Shown in pieces: positions 26,388 to 34,222 of a stretch of 52,120 nucleotides of DNA (position 1 is its first letter; every line of letters starts with the position of its first letter). Below the pieces are notes generated by a model, which was not told the DNA's origin, searched no databases, and saw only the letters and a program-made list of their open reading frames with translations. The position numbers and the translations under genes were made by a program. The DNA is from a bacterium (GTDB lineage: Bacteria; Patescibacteria; Dojkabacteria; JAKAPS01; JAJZLI01): assembly GCA_021809565.1 (NCBI GenBank), contig JAJZKG010000004.1, positions 1 to 52,120 of the forward strand, in the 5' to 3' direction.

Positions 26388-28016
26388 TTACTCTGAAATT
26401 TTTATTATCTCACCCTTCAGCTTTTTTACAAAATAACTATCATGAGATACATATAATATACCACCGTGAAAATCTTTTAAAATATTTTCTAATTCTTCTA
26501 TAGATGGTAAATCTAAATGGTTAGTAGGTTCATCTAAAATAAGGAGGTTAGGGTTGTTTGATAACATTTTTATTATTTGGAATCTGGATTTTTGTCCTCC
26601 TGATAAGTTTTTTACTAATAAATCTCTATCCAAAGAAGGATTAAATAGATAATCATTCAAGATTTTATTAACATTAGGCATTGGTATATCACTAAGTTTA
26701 TACACTTCCTCAACAGCCTCATCAAGCGTCATATCAAAATAGTAATTGTCAATCTCCTGCTCATAGATACCAAGCTTTATTTTATTACTTGGTATAATTT
26801 CTCCTTTATATATTTTTGTGTCATGGGGACTATTTTCTATAGCAGCTATTATTGTCTTTATTAAAGATGTTTTTCCAGCACCATTTCTACCTTTAAGATG
26901 AATCTTATCTCCTGGAGATAATATAAAACTAATGTCACTAAACAGTGGATATTTATAACCTATGGAAATTTTTTTAACTGCTAGTAAAACACTACTTTGC
27001 TCATCATTATCTTTAATCCTTATTGATATATTTTTATCTTTATATTTATCATATTTATCTGCAATTTTTTTGTTTACATCTTTCATAGATTCCTCATCAA
27101 TCCATATAGATGGTTTCTCTAAATTTTTCTTCACCCTATCATATTCTCTACCAACCCTCTCATACATTACTCTAGTTGATGCATGTGCACCTCTTTTTTT
27201 AATCCCTTCTACTTGTTTTTTTAACCTATCTAATGATTTTAATGAACCTTCGTACGCTTGAATTTTAGTTACATTTGTAATACTATTTTGGCTTAAATAT
27301 GAATCATAATTTCCAGGAAATGTAAAAGCTTTTTTATCTTTTATCTCTATTATCTTATCAACATAGTTTAAAACATCTCGATCATGAGTAATTACACATA
27401 TTCCATGATTTGTATTTTTAAACCAAGAAATAAAATCATTCTTACCTACATCATCCATGTGGTTTGTAGGTTCATCAATTAGAGCTATGTCACAATCTGA
27501 ATACATGATCTTTACCAATTCTACAAATCTTTTCTCTCCTCCTGATAATTTTATAAGGGGCATTAATGCTCTTGTTTTGTCTATTTTATATTTTAGAAGA
27601 GAGTTTATAACTTGTTCCTCAATGCTATAATATCCATATTCACTAAAAAGATTTATAGCTTTAGTATAAACTTCTATCATATCCATATCAGATCCCATAA
27701 TATCAGGATATTTATCTATTATATTTTTTAATTCTATATACTCTGGTAAACTTTGCATAACATAATCTATTGAAGATAATGAATCTTTATCAGAATATTC
27801 TTGTTTGGTTAATATTATTTTAGTATCTTTTTTAATATCAATCACACCTCTATATTCATTATCCTCCCCTGCAATAATTTTAAAAAGTGTTGTTTTACCT
27901 GTACCATTCCTACCTATAAAACCAACTTTTTCATTCAAATTTACGAAAAAAGATAAGTTTTCATACAAAACCTTAGTATTAATAGATTTTTCATCAATAT
28001 TTACATTTAGAATCAT
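26388..28016 (-). CDS. ABC-F family ATPase
   Basis: This 542-residue soluble protein has two ABC domains and no membrane segments. Domain 1: Walker A GRNGTGKTTLF, signature LSGGEKRFVELVKI, Walker B IALIDEPTNHMDD. A charged linker (about 240-320) follows. Domain 2: Walker A GRNGAGKTSLI, signature LSGGQKSRFQIIKM, Walker B LLILDEPTNHLD. ABC-F proteins bind the ribosome E site and rescue stalled or drug-bound ribosomes. The subfamily (housekeeping EttA/Uup type or resistance type) cannot be told here. I start at ATG 28016, where the first strand of the ABC domain begins and TATATC lies seven bases upstream; the longer frame adds 20 unconserved residues. Confidence 0.9.
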   Translation of the reverse strand: MILNVNIDEKSINTKVLYENLSFFVNLNEKVGFIGRNGTGKTTLFKIIAGEDNEYRGVIDIKKDTKIILTKQEYSDKDSLSSIDYVMQSLPEYIELKNIIDKYPDIMGSDMDMIEVYTKAINLFSEYGYYSIEEQVINSLLKYKIDKTRALMPLIKLSGGEKRFVELVKIMYSDCDIALIDEPTNHMDDVGKNDFISWFKNTNHGICVITHDRDVLNYVDKIIEIKDKKAFTFPGNYDSYLSQNSITNVTKIQAYEGSLKSLDRLKKQVEGIKKRGAHASTRVMYERVGREYDRVKKNLEKPSIWIDEESMKDVNKKIADKYDKYKDKNISIRIKDNDEQSSVLLAVKKISIGYKYPLFSDISFILSPGDKIHLKGRNGAGKTSLIKTIIAAIENSPHDTKIYKGEIIPSNKIKLGIYEQEIDNYYFDMTLDEAVEEVYKLSDIPMPNVNKILNDYLFNPSLDRDLLVKNLSGGQKSRFQIIKMLSNNPNLLILDEPTNHLDLPSIEELENILKDFHGGILYVSHDSYFVKKLKGEIIKISE

Positions 28017-28136
28017 TATTTTAGATATATAAATTAATCCAAGAGTCTTAACCCTAAAGTATAGATCCAAGACCAACCTTGTGATTTTAACATATTTATA
28101 GAAGATAATTGCATTTTAAGATATAATTGGAGAATT

Positions 28137-29087
28137 ATGGCAAATTTTTGGTCCAATCTAAAGAAACCTTTTTTCGTCCTTGCACCAATGGATGATGTAA
28201 CAGATATTGTCTTTCGTGATGTTGTGGAAAAAGTATACCCTCCTGATGTATTTTTTACTGAATTTGTATCAATAGAGGGATTAGCTTCTAAAGGAAGAGA
28301 AAATGTTATAAGAAAACTTAAAAGGAATAGTGATAGTAGTAAACCTCAAGTTGCTCAAATATGGGGTAGAAATCTAGATTCTTATATTAAAGCTTCAAAT
28401 GATATTAAAAAAATGGGATTTGATGGTATTGATATAAATATGGGATGTCCAGAAAGAGGGATTGTAAGACGTGGTTATTGTGGAGGACTAATCGGACAAT
28501 ATTCTGAAGTATCAGAGATAATTAAAGCTACTAAGAAAGGTGCAGGTGATATACCTGTAAGTGTTAAAACCAGAATAGGACTAGACCATATTATTACAGA
28601 TGAATGGATTAGTTTTCTACTAGAACAGGATCTTGCTGCCATAACAATACATGCTCGTACTGTAAAAGAAATGAGTAAAGTTCAAGCGCATTGGGATGAA
28701 ATTAAAAAAGTAGTAGAACTTCGTGATAAGTTATCTCCAGAAACTCTAATTATAGGTAACGGGGATGTTGAAAGTTATACTGATGGTATTAAATTAGTAA
28801 AAGATACTGGAGTTGACGGTATAATGATAGGAAGAGGTATTTTTAAAGATATATTTGTCTTTGATCCTGAAAAAAGAGAGAATACACAAAAAGATATGAT
28901 AAATATACTACTTTATCATTTAGATAAATATGAAACTGAGTCAGAGTATAAATCTTTCCAAATACTTAAGAAATTTTTTAAGATATATGTAAATAGTTTT
29001 GAGGGAGCTAATGATTTACGTGTGGAATTAATGAATACAAACTCTGTTGAAGAAGTAAGAAATATTATATTAAATAAAAACTTCTAG
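28137..29087 (+). CDS. dus: tRNA-dihydrouridine synthase family protein
   Basis: This 316-residue TIM-barrel flavoenzyme reduces uridine to dihydrouridine in tRNA D-loops. It has APMDDVTD near the N-terminus (FMN binding), the catalytic motif NMGCPERGIVRRGYCGG with Cys104, KTRIGLD, ITIHARTVKEM and the phosphate-binding GNGDVES and MIGRGIF segments. The second Cys115 and the GGL in place of GA(A/C)L suggest a divergent Dus subgroup. TATAAT at 28122-28127 lies nine bases before the ATG. Confidence 0.92.
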   Translation: MANFWSNLKKPFFVLAPMDDVTDIVFRDVVEKVYPPDVFFTEFVSIEGLASKGRENVIRKLKRNSDSSKPQVAQIWGRNLDSYIKASNDIKKMGFDGIDINMGCPERGIVRRGYCGGLIGQYSEVSEIIKATKKGAGDIPVSVKTRIGLDHIITDEWISFLLEQDLAAITIHARTVKEMSKVQAHWDEIKKVVELRDKLSPETLIIGNGDVESYTDGIKLVKDTGVDGIMIGRGIFKDIFVFDPEKRENTQKDMINILLYHLDKYETESEYKSFQILKKFFKIYVNSFEGANDLRVELMNTNSVEEVRNIILNKNF

Positions 29088-29093
29088 TACTTC

Positions 29094-29570
29094 TTATTTA
29101 CTGATAGCTTTTTTATCAGCAATATTAATAGCATTTTTAACACACTTTAACATTTCTTTAGTCATTGTTATATTACCAAGATCATTTGATCCAACCCAAA
29201 GAAAAGCATCATGTTCATGTGAGAGTGTAATATCTAAGGTTGTTGTAGTAACTAAAAAATTTACTTGTCTTACTCTATGTTTTTCGTTAGTGTAATCAAA
29301 ACCTTTAAATATACCAATTATATCTTTGACCTTTAATCCAGTCTCTTCTGCTAATTCACGGGTTAATCCTTCTTTAAATGTTTCACCCTCATCAATACCT
29401 CCGCCTGGAAGCTCCCAATTCCCTCCTAAAAAATCATTAGGTTCTCTTCTAACCATAAGAACCTTGTTATTGTTTAATACAACTATCCCAGTAGAGAAAT
29501 GTGTAATTACATCATCTCCACCTTGTCCTCTAATTTTTCTTTCTTGAATATCTAACTCTGAATTTGTCAT
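29094..29570 (-). CDS. Nudix hydrolase
   Basis: This 158-residue protein contains a complete Nudix box, GGGIDEGETFKEGLTRELAEETGL, here split for reading as GGGIDEGETFKEG followed by LTRELAEETGL. It hydrolyses nucleoside-diphosphate-X compounds with Mg2+. Flanking strands (TGIVVLNNNKVLMVRREP; NWELPG) are typical of MutT-like members acting on nucleotides. The TATAAC -10 (forward 29578-29583) overlaps the stop of the histidine phosphatase gene, suggesting its own promoter despite the tight spacing. Confidence 0.9.
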   Translation of the reverse strand: MTNSELDIQERKIRGQGGDDVITHFSTGIVVLNNNKVLMVRREPNDFLGGNWELPGGGIDEGETFKEGLTRELAEETGLKVKDIIGIFKGFDYTNEKHRVRQVNFLVTTTTLDITLSHEHDAFLWVGSNDLGNITMTKEMLKCVKNAINIADKKAISK

Positions 29571-29578
29571 TATTTTGG

Positions 29579-30361
29579 TTATAATAAGATTATTTTCTGA
29601 AGCAACTCTTTATTGTTGTATCTTTTACGTTTAATTTTTGACCAAGAAATATTTTTGTTATTATCTATCCAAGGGCATATATTTCTGGTCCAGTCTAGGT
29701 GTTCACTATGATCATGAGATATTGGGTTTATCCTTGTGTATTGTAATACATGAGCATTATGAATTTTCTGCAACGGATCGTTATCAGCTTCTATCCACTT
29801 TATATCTGTCATATACTCAACTTCTGCTCTAGTTGCCCACATAAATTCACCATGCGTAACTACAATAACTCTTTTACCTTCACATTCTCTATGTAGAGTA
29901 TCAAAGAAATCTCTAACTCTAAGACGAACATCTGCAATTGATTCTCCACCTGGAGGCCTCCAATACAACCCATCTATTTTTTTAATAAGAGCATTTTGAG
30001 GAAACATTGTTCTAAATTCTGAGCGAGGAAGTGATCCTATATCTCCCCAATCTCTTTCCCGTAAACGTTGATCTATTCTCCATTCTGCATCAGGTAATCC
30101 TAATAGTCCTGCAGTCTCACAGGTTCTGGCATAGGGAGATACATAGTATCTATCAAAATCCTTTCCTATATTATCTATGATCCACTTACCTGTAATTTTT
30201 GCTTGGTCTTGTCCTTCTTTTGTTAACCTCCAACGGTGTACAGGTTTTTCTCTAAATTCAGAAGTATATAAACTGTCATTGCCAACCTTAGATTGAGCAG
30301 TAACTAAGTTCCCTTCTGAATGTCCATGTCTTACTAAAACTAATTCATTTGGCATTGCCAT
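29579..30361 (-). CDS. Histidine phosphatase family protein
   Basis: This 260-residue protein of the phosphoglycerate-mutase-like (branch 1) histidine phosphatase family has the phospho-His motif LVRHGHSEGN at the N-terminus, SPYARTCETA, RLRERDWGDI with the catalytic Glu, GGESIADV and the second His in VVTHGEF. Its ~45 extra C-terminal residues (LDWTRNICPWIDNNKNISWSKIK) are not part of the standard core. Substrate unknown: a phosphatase acting on sugars or nucleotides rather than a glycolytic mutase is more likely, since gpmI is also present. TACAAT lies six bases before the ATG. Confidence 0.88.
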   Translation of the reverse strand: MAMPNELVLVRHGHSEGNLVTAQSKVGNDSLYTSEFREKPVHRWRLTKEGQDQAKITGKWIIDNIGKDFDRYYVSPYARTCETAGLLGLPDAEWRIDQRLRERDWGDIGSLPRSEFRTMFPQNALIKKIDGLYWRPPGGESIADVRLRVRDFFDTLHRECEGKRVIVVTHGEFMWATRAEVEYMTDIKWIEADNDPLQKIHNAHVLQYTRINPISHDHSEHLDWTRNICPWIDNNKNISWSKIKRKRYNNKELLQKIILL

Positions 30362-30426
30362 ACATAGATTGTAACACTATTAGATTATTGATATAAAGTG
30401 GAATCTGTACTGTAACATTTTCAGAT

Positions 30427-30705
30427 TCAATTTTTACTTAACTTGACAGCATTTATCTGTGCCTGTGTTAAAGGAGCCCATGGTGAACCACTAGCATCTG
30501 ATGATGCAGCTGCTGGACTATCACCTTTGTTCCACCATTTTGCTTGGTAGGGCACACCATTAAATAGAATCCGTTGAGATGTATTATAAATAGTGGTTCC
30601 TAACCAATTTGGATATGTACCTGCTGGTAATGTGGCTTGAGGTATAGGTTTTTCTCCAGGTAGAATTTGTTTACTACCCATATTTTCAAAAATATAAAAC
30701 ATCAA
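30427..30705 (-). CDS. Stand-alone carbohydrate-binding module (CBM5/12, chitin-binding type 3-like)
   Basis: About 84-92 residues whose core TIYNTSQRILFNGVPYQAKWWNKGDSP matches (in segments) the ChtBD3/CBM5/12 pattern with the AKWW aromatic pair and Gly-Asp. Such modules bind chitin or related polymers as parts of secreted chitinases. This one has neither a catalytic domain nor a signal peptide, so it may be a gene fragment, a cytosolic protein, or be exported in another way. Two starts are possible, ATG 30705 and ATG about 30681 (MGSKQ). Confidence 0.6.
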   Translation of the reverse strand: MMFYIFENMGSKQILPGEKPIPQATLPAGTYPNWLGTTIYNTSQRILFNGVPYQAKWWNKGDSPAAASSDASGSPWAPLTQAQINAVKLSKN

Positions 30706-30840
30706 ATGATATCATAATAGACATTAAATATGCAACCCATAGTTTGTTGTATTTAGTAGTTTTTTATATATAATTAGACTGGTTATAGGTAGCTTTTAGA
30801 ATATACAAGAAATTAACTTTATTATATTAAAATATTAAAC

Positions 30841-30874
30841 AAAAAAAACAACCCACCCTATTTTAAGTGAGCTG
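30841..30874 (-). terminator. Intrinsic terminator of the secreted peptide gene
   Basis: Read on the minus strand, CAGCTCAC (30874-30867) pairs, partly by G-U, with GTGGGTTG (30856-30849) and is followed by eight T (30848-30841). It lies about 45 bases after the stop of the gene at 30921. Confidence 0.8.
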
Positions 30875-30881
30875 CTTTTAC

Positions 30882-30912
30882 GAAACAGTTTATTTAGAAA
30901 AAAAACTGTTTC
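30882..30912. repeat. Perfect 10-bp inverted repeat in the 3' region
   Basis: GAAACAGTTT (30882-30891) and AAACTGTTTC (30903-30912) form a perfect ten-base stem with an 11-base loop, between the stop of the secreted peptide gene and its terminator. It could stabilise the mRNA 3' end. Confidence 0.6.
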
Positions 30913-30920
30913 TTCATTAC

Positions 30921-31181
30921 TTATATACTACAATTCATGGCTATATAAGTTGCATTATTTGATGGATTAGTTCCCTTTCTTTGTGATATATAGTAACCAT
31001 TATTATATGGGCTTAATAACCCATTAGGTCCACCTTTAGCATAAGAAGCACGTGCCTGTCCAAAACAACCACTGGCACTAGCATGCATACTTACTACTGG
31101 TGCTGCAAAAGCTGAAACTGCTCCAACTCCGAGTACTAGAGTTCCTACTACTCCACTTATTAAAAATTTTTTAATATTCAT
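30921..31181 (-). CDS. Small secreted protein (86 aa)
   Basis: It has a textbook signal peptide: MNIKKFLISG, a hydrophobic core VVGTLVLGVGAVSAF, and cleavage after AFA near residue 27. The mature part is about 59 residues, rich in Gly, Ser, Asn and Tyr, with two Cys (residues about 39 and 84) that could form a disulfide. No family is recognised. It is the only gene here with a strong Shine-Dalgarno (AGGAGG, forward 31191-31196, nine bases from the ATG), a consensus -35/-10 pair and a clear terminator, so it is probably highly expressed. Confidence 0.72.
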   Translation of the reverse strand: MNIKKFLISGVVGTLVLGVGAVSAFAAPVVSMHASASGCFGQARASYAKGGPNGLLSPYNNGYYISQRKGTNPSNNATYIAMNCSI

Positions 31182-31187
31182 AATTAT

Positions 31188-31239
31188 TCACCTCCTCAAT
31201 GTACACAAGTATGTTATTCCTATAGGTTTATAAAGTCAA
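31188..31239 (-). promoter_or_regulatory. Promoter and Shine-Dalgarno of the secreted peptide gene
   Basis: On the minus strand TTGACT (forward 31234-31239), a 17-base spacer and TAACAT (forward 31211-31216) form a near-consensus sigma-70 promoter. A ~20-base leader then carries AGGAGGTGA (forward 31188-31196). This contrasts with the leaderless pattern of most neighbours. Confidence 0.75.
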
Positions 31240-31369
31240 TAATCTAAATATTTAATTATTATAACAACACATATGTTATGGATAATTATTTATCTTTTTT
31301 TATGGTTTTATAACTACTAAAAAAAGTTGAACCATTGATATTAGATAATCTTTGTATTATAAATAAATT

Positions 31370-31591
31370 ATGAGTAAGTCATATAAATCGTGGGCTATCT
31401 ATAGTGTAGCAATTTTTATAGTTTGGGCGATTATTTTTCTAGTTAGATGGAGACTTAAATCACCACCAGGTCTACAAAATCTAGCTTTAATATTTTTTGG
31501 TTTCTTTATAGGTTGGTTATCAGCAACCATAAAATTTATCCTAGTTTCACATAAAATTTATGGTCCAATATCTTTAAAATCAAAGAAATAA
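31370..31591 (+). CDS. Small two-helix membrane protein
   Basis: This 73-residue protein has two hydrophobic helices (about residues 9-26 and 37-56) joined by a basic loop RWRLKSPPGLQN, with a basic C-terminus. No family is recognised. A TATTAT/TATAAA stretch lies just before the ATG, matching the local start pattern. It converges with the YdeI-like gene. Confidence 0.55.
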   Translation: MSKSYKSWAIYSVAIFIVWAIIFLVRWRLKSPPGLQNLALIFFGFFIGWLSATIKFILVSHKIYGPISLKSKK

Positions 31592-31626
31592 AATTAAGGA
31601 ACTTTCTGTTTTAAAAACAAAAAAAT

Positions 31627-31935
31627 TTATTTTTTAGATTGTTTATTGAGTATATATTGTACTGATTGACTTATTGGTTTGTCTTTGCGATGAATACATC
31701 CAATCCAACAACAAGGTCTACGGACTCCCTCTTTAAGTTCTGTTAATACTCTTTCAATATGCTGTTTCCTAGTTTCTGATTTTTTGACAAAAGTCACCCA
31801 ACAAATCCACTCATTACGTGCAAGAGGGGTAAGACTTTCCCATATCATATAAGCTTTTTGATCAGAAAACAAAGCTTCCTTTAAATCAGAAGGAACATTG
31901 TGTACTACACCACCTGAAATATTGTTTTTAATCAT
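31627..31935 (-). CDS. YdeI/OmdA-family protein
   Basis: This 102-residue protein resembles the C-terminal part of the YdeI/OmpD-associated family: VPSDLKEALFSDQKAYMIWESLTPLARNEWICWVTFVKK (split as two segments) followed by SETRKQHIERVLTELKEG, where the family has a conserved W-I/V and K-T-R-x-x-R-I. The RPCCWIGCIHRK end adds three Cys in a cluster. The family is widespread, of unknown function. Confidence 0.72.
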   Translation of the reverse strand: MIKNNISGGVVHNVPSDLKEALFSDQKAYMIWESLTPLARNEWICWVTFVKKSETRKQHIERVLTELKEGVRRPCCWIGCIHRKDKPISQSVQYILNKQSKK

Positions 31936-32124
31936 GATATTATTTTAACAAAAAAATACTCTTTTTTATATATAATTTCTAAATTATGTTACATTATAAA
32001 TTGTTAAATAGAACCTTATATGAAATATTGTGTAAATTAGAATTATTTAAGTAGGGCTATGTTCTATGAGGTTATTGTATTGAATTATATTAAGTATTAC
32101 AATAAAATTCGTTATCTATAAATA

Positions 32125-32949
32125 ATGAATTGGGTAAAATCTAAAAAATACATACTTTTTTATTCAATATTATTCCTTATAATATTAGTTGTACTTCTTG
32201 TATACTTTTTCCATTTTAATAAGAGTAAGAATTCTACTTCTGTAGATCTTGTTACCAATACAACTACTTCGTCACCTTGGATATTTGCTTATTCTCATTT
32301 TAATCAAGTAATTGGTGCTCCTGGAGTAGTACAAAAATTACGAGGAGTAGAGATGTATGAAGTATTATCTTTGACTCAGAAACCAACGACATTAATGCCT
32401 GTAATTCCTACTTTAGATTTTCATAGTTATTCTTCAATGCTAAATACTATTAATAAAGGAATCCCTTCATATATAAAAGCTGTTATTTATGATAATGAAA
32501 GATATTCAAATACACCCTTAGTGGAGCAACAGAATCCTGTACTATATACAAATAAGGCTATATCTCTTGCCCATTCCCATAATTTAAAAATAATATGTGA
32601 TTATATACAGTCAGATAGATATAAAGGTGGATATACCCCTGGTTGTGACGTTATTGGGCTTAATACTGTTCAACAATCTGAAAGAAGTAGTACTCAGTAT
32701 TATAATGTTGTAGCAAAAATAGTAAAATCTATTCGTTCAACAAATAAGGATGTTCCAATTACTGCAGGTTTAAGTTCTAATCCTAGAGGTACAGCAGTTA
32801 CAGCTCAAGAATTGGATGCAGATATAGCTGTGACTAAAAATTTAGTAGGGGGTTATTGGTTAAATGTCCCAGCTCCAGGTTTAGGTTGTCCTCAGTGTCA
32901 TCTTCCTCAACCTCAAATAGCAATATCTATGCTTCAAAATTTACCATAA
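32125..32949 (+). CDS. Anchored extracytoplasmic protein of unknown function, TIM-barrel-like
   Basis: This 274-residue protein has an N-terminal membrane helix (about 9-31) and an outside domain with alternating strands and helices (TTLMPVIPTLDF, AVIYDNERYSN, LKIICDYIQS, VPITAGLSSN, GYWLNVPAPG) suggestive of a TIM barrel like those of glycoside hydrolases. It has a Cys-x-x-Cys (GCPQCH) near the end. Candidate acidic residues are present (Asp/Glu in YDNERY) but no defined family is recognised. TATCTA (32113-32118) lies six bases before the ATG. Confidence 0.6.
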   Translation: MNWVKSKKYILFYSILFLIILVVLLVYFFHFNKSKNSTSVDLVTNTTTSSPWIFAYSHFNQVIGAPGVVQKLRGVEMYEVLSLTQKPTTLMPVIPTLDFHSYSSMLNTINKGIPSYIKAVIYDNERYSNTPLVEQQNPVLYTNKAISLAHSHNLKIICDYIQSDRYKGGYTPGCDVIGLNTVQQSERSSTQYYNVVAKIVKSIRSTNKDVPITAGLSSNPRGTAVTAQELDADIAVTKNLVGGYWLNVPAPGLGCPQCHLPQPQIAISMLQNLP

Positions 32950-33073
32950 TTAAATATTATTCGTTATAAAGTTGCAAGAAGATATATGGTTAGTTATGGT
33001 ACCCTCAGATACTGTGATAATCTCATGATTGTTAAGAAAGTTTAGTATTTTATAATATTTGTATTATATATAC

Positions 33074-33217
33074 ATGAATAATGACGAAAAATTAGAAACT
33101 CTTGGTAATCAACATTTACCTGATGACTTTGGTAAAAACCAAAACTTATCCACCAAACAAAGTCCACAAAACATTATAATTATAATATTGTCAATTGGGT
33201 ATCGTGGACGATGTTAG
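33074..33217 (+). pseudogene. Truncated gene cut at a dispersed repeat
   Basis: A 47-codon ORF begins with a good local start (TATTAT at 33062-33067, six bases before ATG). It reads as the cytosolic front of a membrane protein (DDFGKNQNLSTKQSPQN then IIIIILS) and breaks off where the dispersed repeat at 33196 begins, ending IGYRGRC. The hydrophobic run is cut after seven residues, so the product is probably not functional. The rest of 32950-33333 holds no other gene I can support. Confidence 0.5.
33196..33214 (+). repeat. Dispersed repeat, copy A
   Basis: TGGGTATCGTGGACGATGT. The core ATCGTGGACGAT is a dyad (ATCGT/ACGAT around GG). Three related copies lie at 33892, 35219 and 41651, all in the same orientation. 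Confidence 0.75.
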
Positions 33218-33333
33218 AACTAGAATACAGGTAACTTAAAATATTTATAAGTAGCGTCTCATGTAGCTGGCTCTGATTGACTGTGCTGGAACTCTTTATA
33301 GAAAACAAAAATATTTATTAAAAACTCAATGTT

Positions 33334-33768
33334 TTATTCTTTTTTATCTCCCTTAAATTGCCAAACGACACCAAATTTATCAATAAATTGTCCATAGATT
33401 CCAAATGGCATCTCATTAAGTTCTATAAAACGGCTTTCTTCTTTTTCTTTAACTATTCCTTCTGAAAGTTTATCAAATACTGCTTTTAGTTCGTCATATG
33501 CTCCACCAATAATAAATATAGCAAATGTATTGCCTTGTTTTGGTTCATATTGAGGCGATGCCATCCAGTCTGTTGCAGAAATTTCTATGATTCCACTTTT
33601 CAAATTAGCGTTAATAGTTCTTTCCCACTTTTCATGAGGGAACATATCTTTCATGGGAGAATCACCTAGTTTCGTAATAGTTAAATCTCCACCAAGACAT
33701 TTATGGTAAAAAGTCATTGCTTCTGCACAATTACCATCAAATAATAAAAATGGTATAGCTCTTAACAT
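33334..33768 (-). CDS. VOC-family protein (PhnB-like)
   Basis: This 144-residue protein is of the vicinal-oxygen-chelate superfamily, PhnB / 3-demethylubiquinone-methyltransferase-like subgroup: AIPFLLFDGNCAEAMTFYHKCLGG at the front, DWMASPQYEPKQGNTFAIFI in the middle, and PFGIYGQFIDKFGVVWQF at the end (each over 20 only when joined). Family members bind a metal and are often involved in resistance or detoxification. TATACT (forward 33776-33781) lies seven bases before the ATG. It lies between two copies of the dispersed repeat. Confidence 0.85.
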   Translation of the reverse strand: MLRAIPFLLFDGNCAEAMTFYHKCLGGDLTITKLGDSPMKDMFPHEKWERTINANLKSGIIEISATDWMASPQYEPKQGNTFAIFIIGGAYDELKAVFDKLSEGIVKEKEESRFIELNEMPFGIYGQFIDKFGVVWQFKGDKKE

Positions 33769-33891
33769 ATTATAAAGTATACTTTTGAATAAACTTTAAG
33801 TCAATAATATATTTGAAACTAAAAGTTCTAACGTCCAGGATAATCTCCATTTGCTATCTTACTCAAAGTTTGAAGGTGTCATTTTATAAAC

Positions 33892-33910
33892 TGGGTATTG
33901 TGGATGACGT
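33892..33910 (+). repeat. Dispersed repeat, copy B
   Basis: TGGGTATTGTGGATGACGT, followed by TCAACCCTTATTGTAAACT, which resembles the sequence after copy D. It is about 120 bases upstream of the start of the VOC gene (minus strand). Confidence 0.7.
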
Positions 33911-33989
33911 TCAACCCTTATTGTAAACTCAAACAATAAATATTTTCTAAATTTTAATTAATATTTAATATAACATAGCCCCATTCTTA

Positions 33990-34222
33990 TTATGATGAAA
34001 TTATTATTTTGATCTTACTTAATTCTTCGGATATTTTTTCGTGTGAATTTAATATCTCACTTTCTAAGGTTACAAAATCGCTACTGACACCACTTACAAA
34101 ATCGCTACTGACACCACTATACTATAGATAGAGCTATTATTAGATCTTCTTTGGTAGAGAATCTGTTAGGATCTCCTAAATCTATTTTAAAATTTAGAAT
34201 AAAAAGATTCTTGAAAACAAAA
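33990..34222 (-). pseudogene. Degraded gene remnant with a frameshift and a 24-bp tandem repeat
   Basis: On the minus strand one frame reads FKIDLGDPNRFSTKEDLIIA then a stop. The next frame continues SGVSSDFVSGVSSDFV, TLESEILNSHEKISEELSK and a stop at 33990-33992. A single-base shift near 34119 would join them. The 24-base unit TTACAAAATCGCTACTGACA plus CCAC occurs twice in tandem (34070-34093 and 34094-34117) and codes for the doubled SGVSSDFV. No family is recognised. Confidence 0.4.
34070..34117. repeat. 24-bp tandem duplication
   Basis: Two exact head-to-tail copies of a 24-base unit (34070-34093, 34094-34117). The length is a multiple of three, so it inserts eight residues without changing frame in the remnant that contains it. 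Confidence 0.9.
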
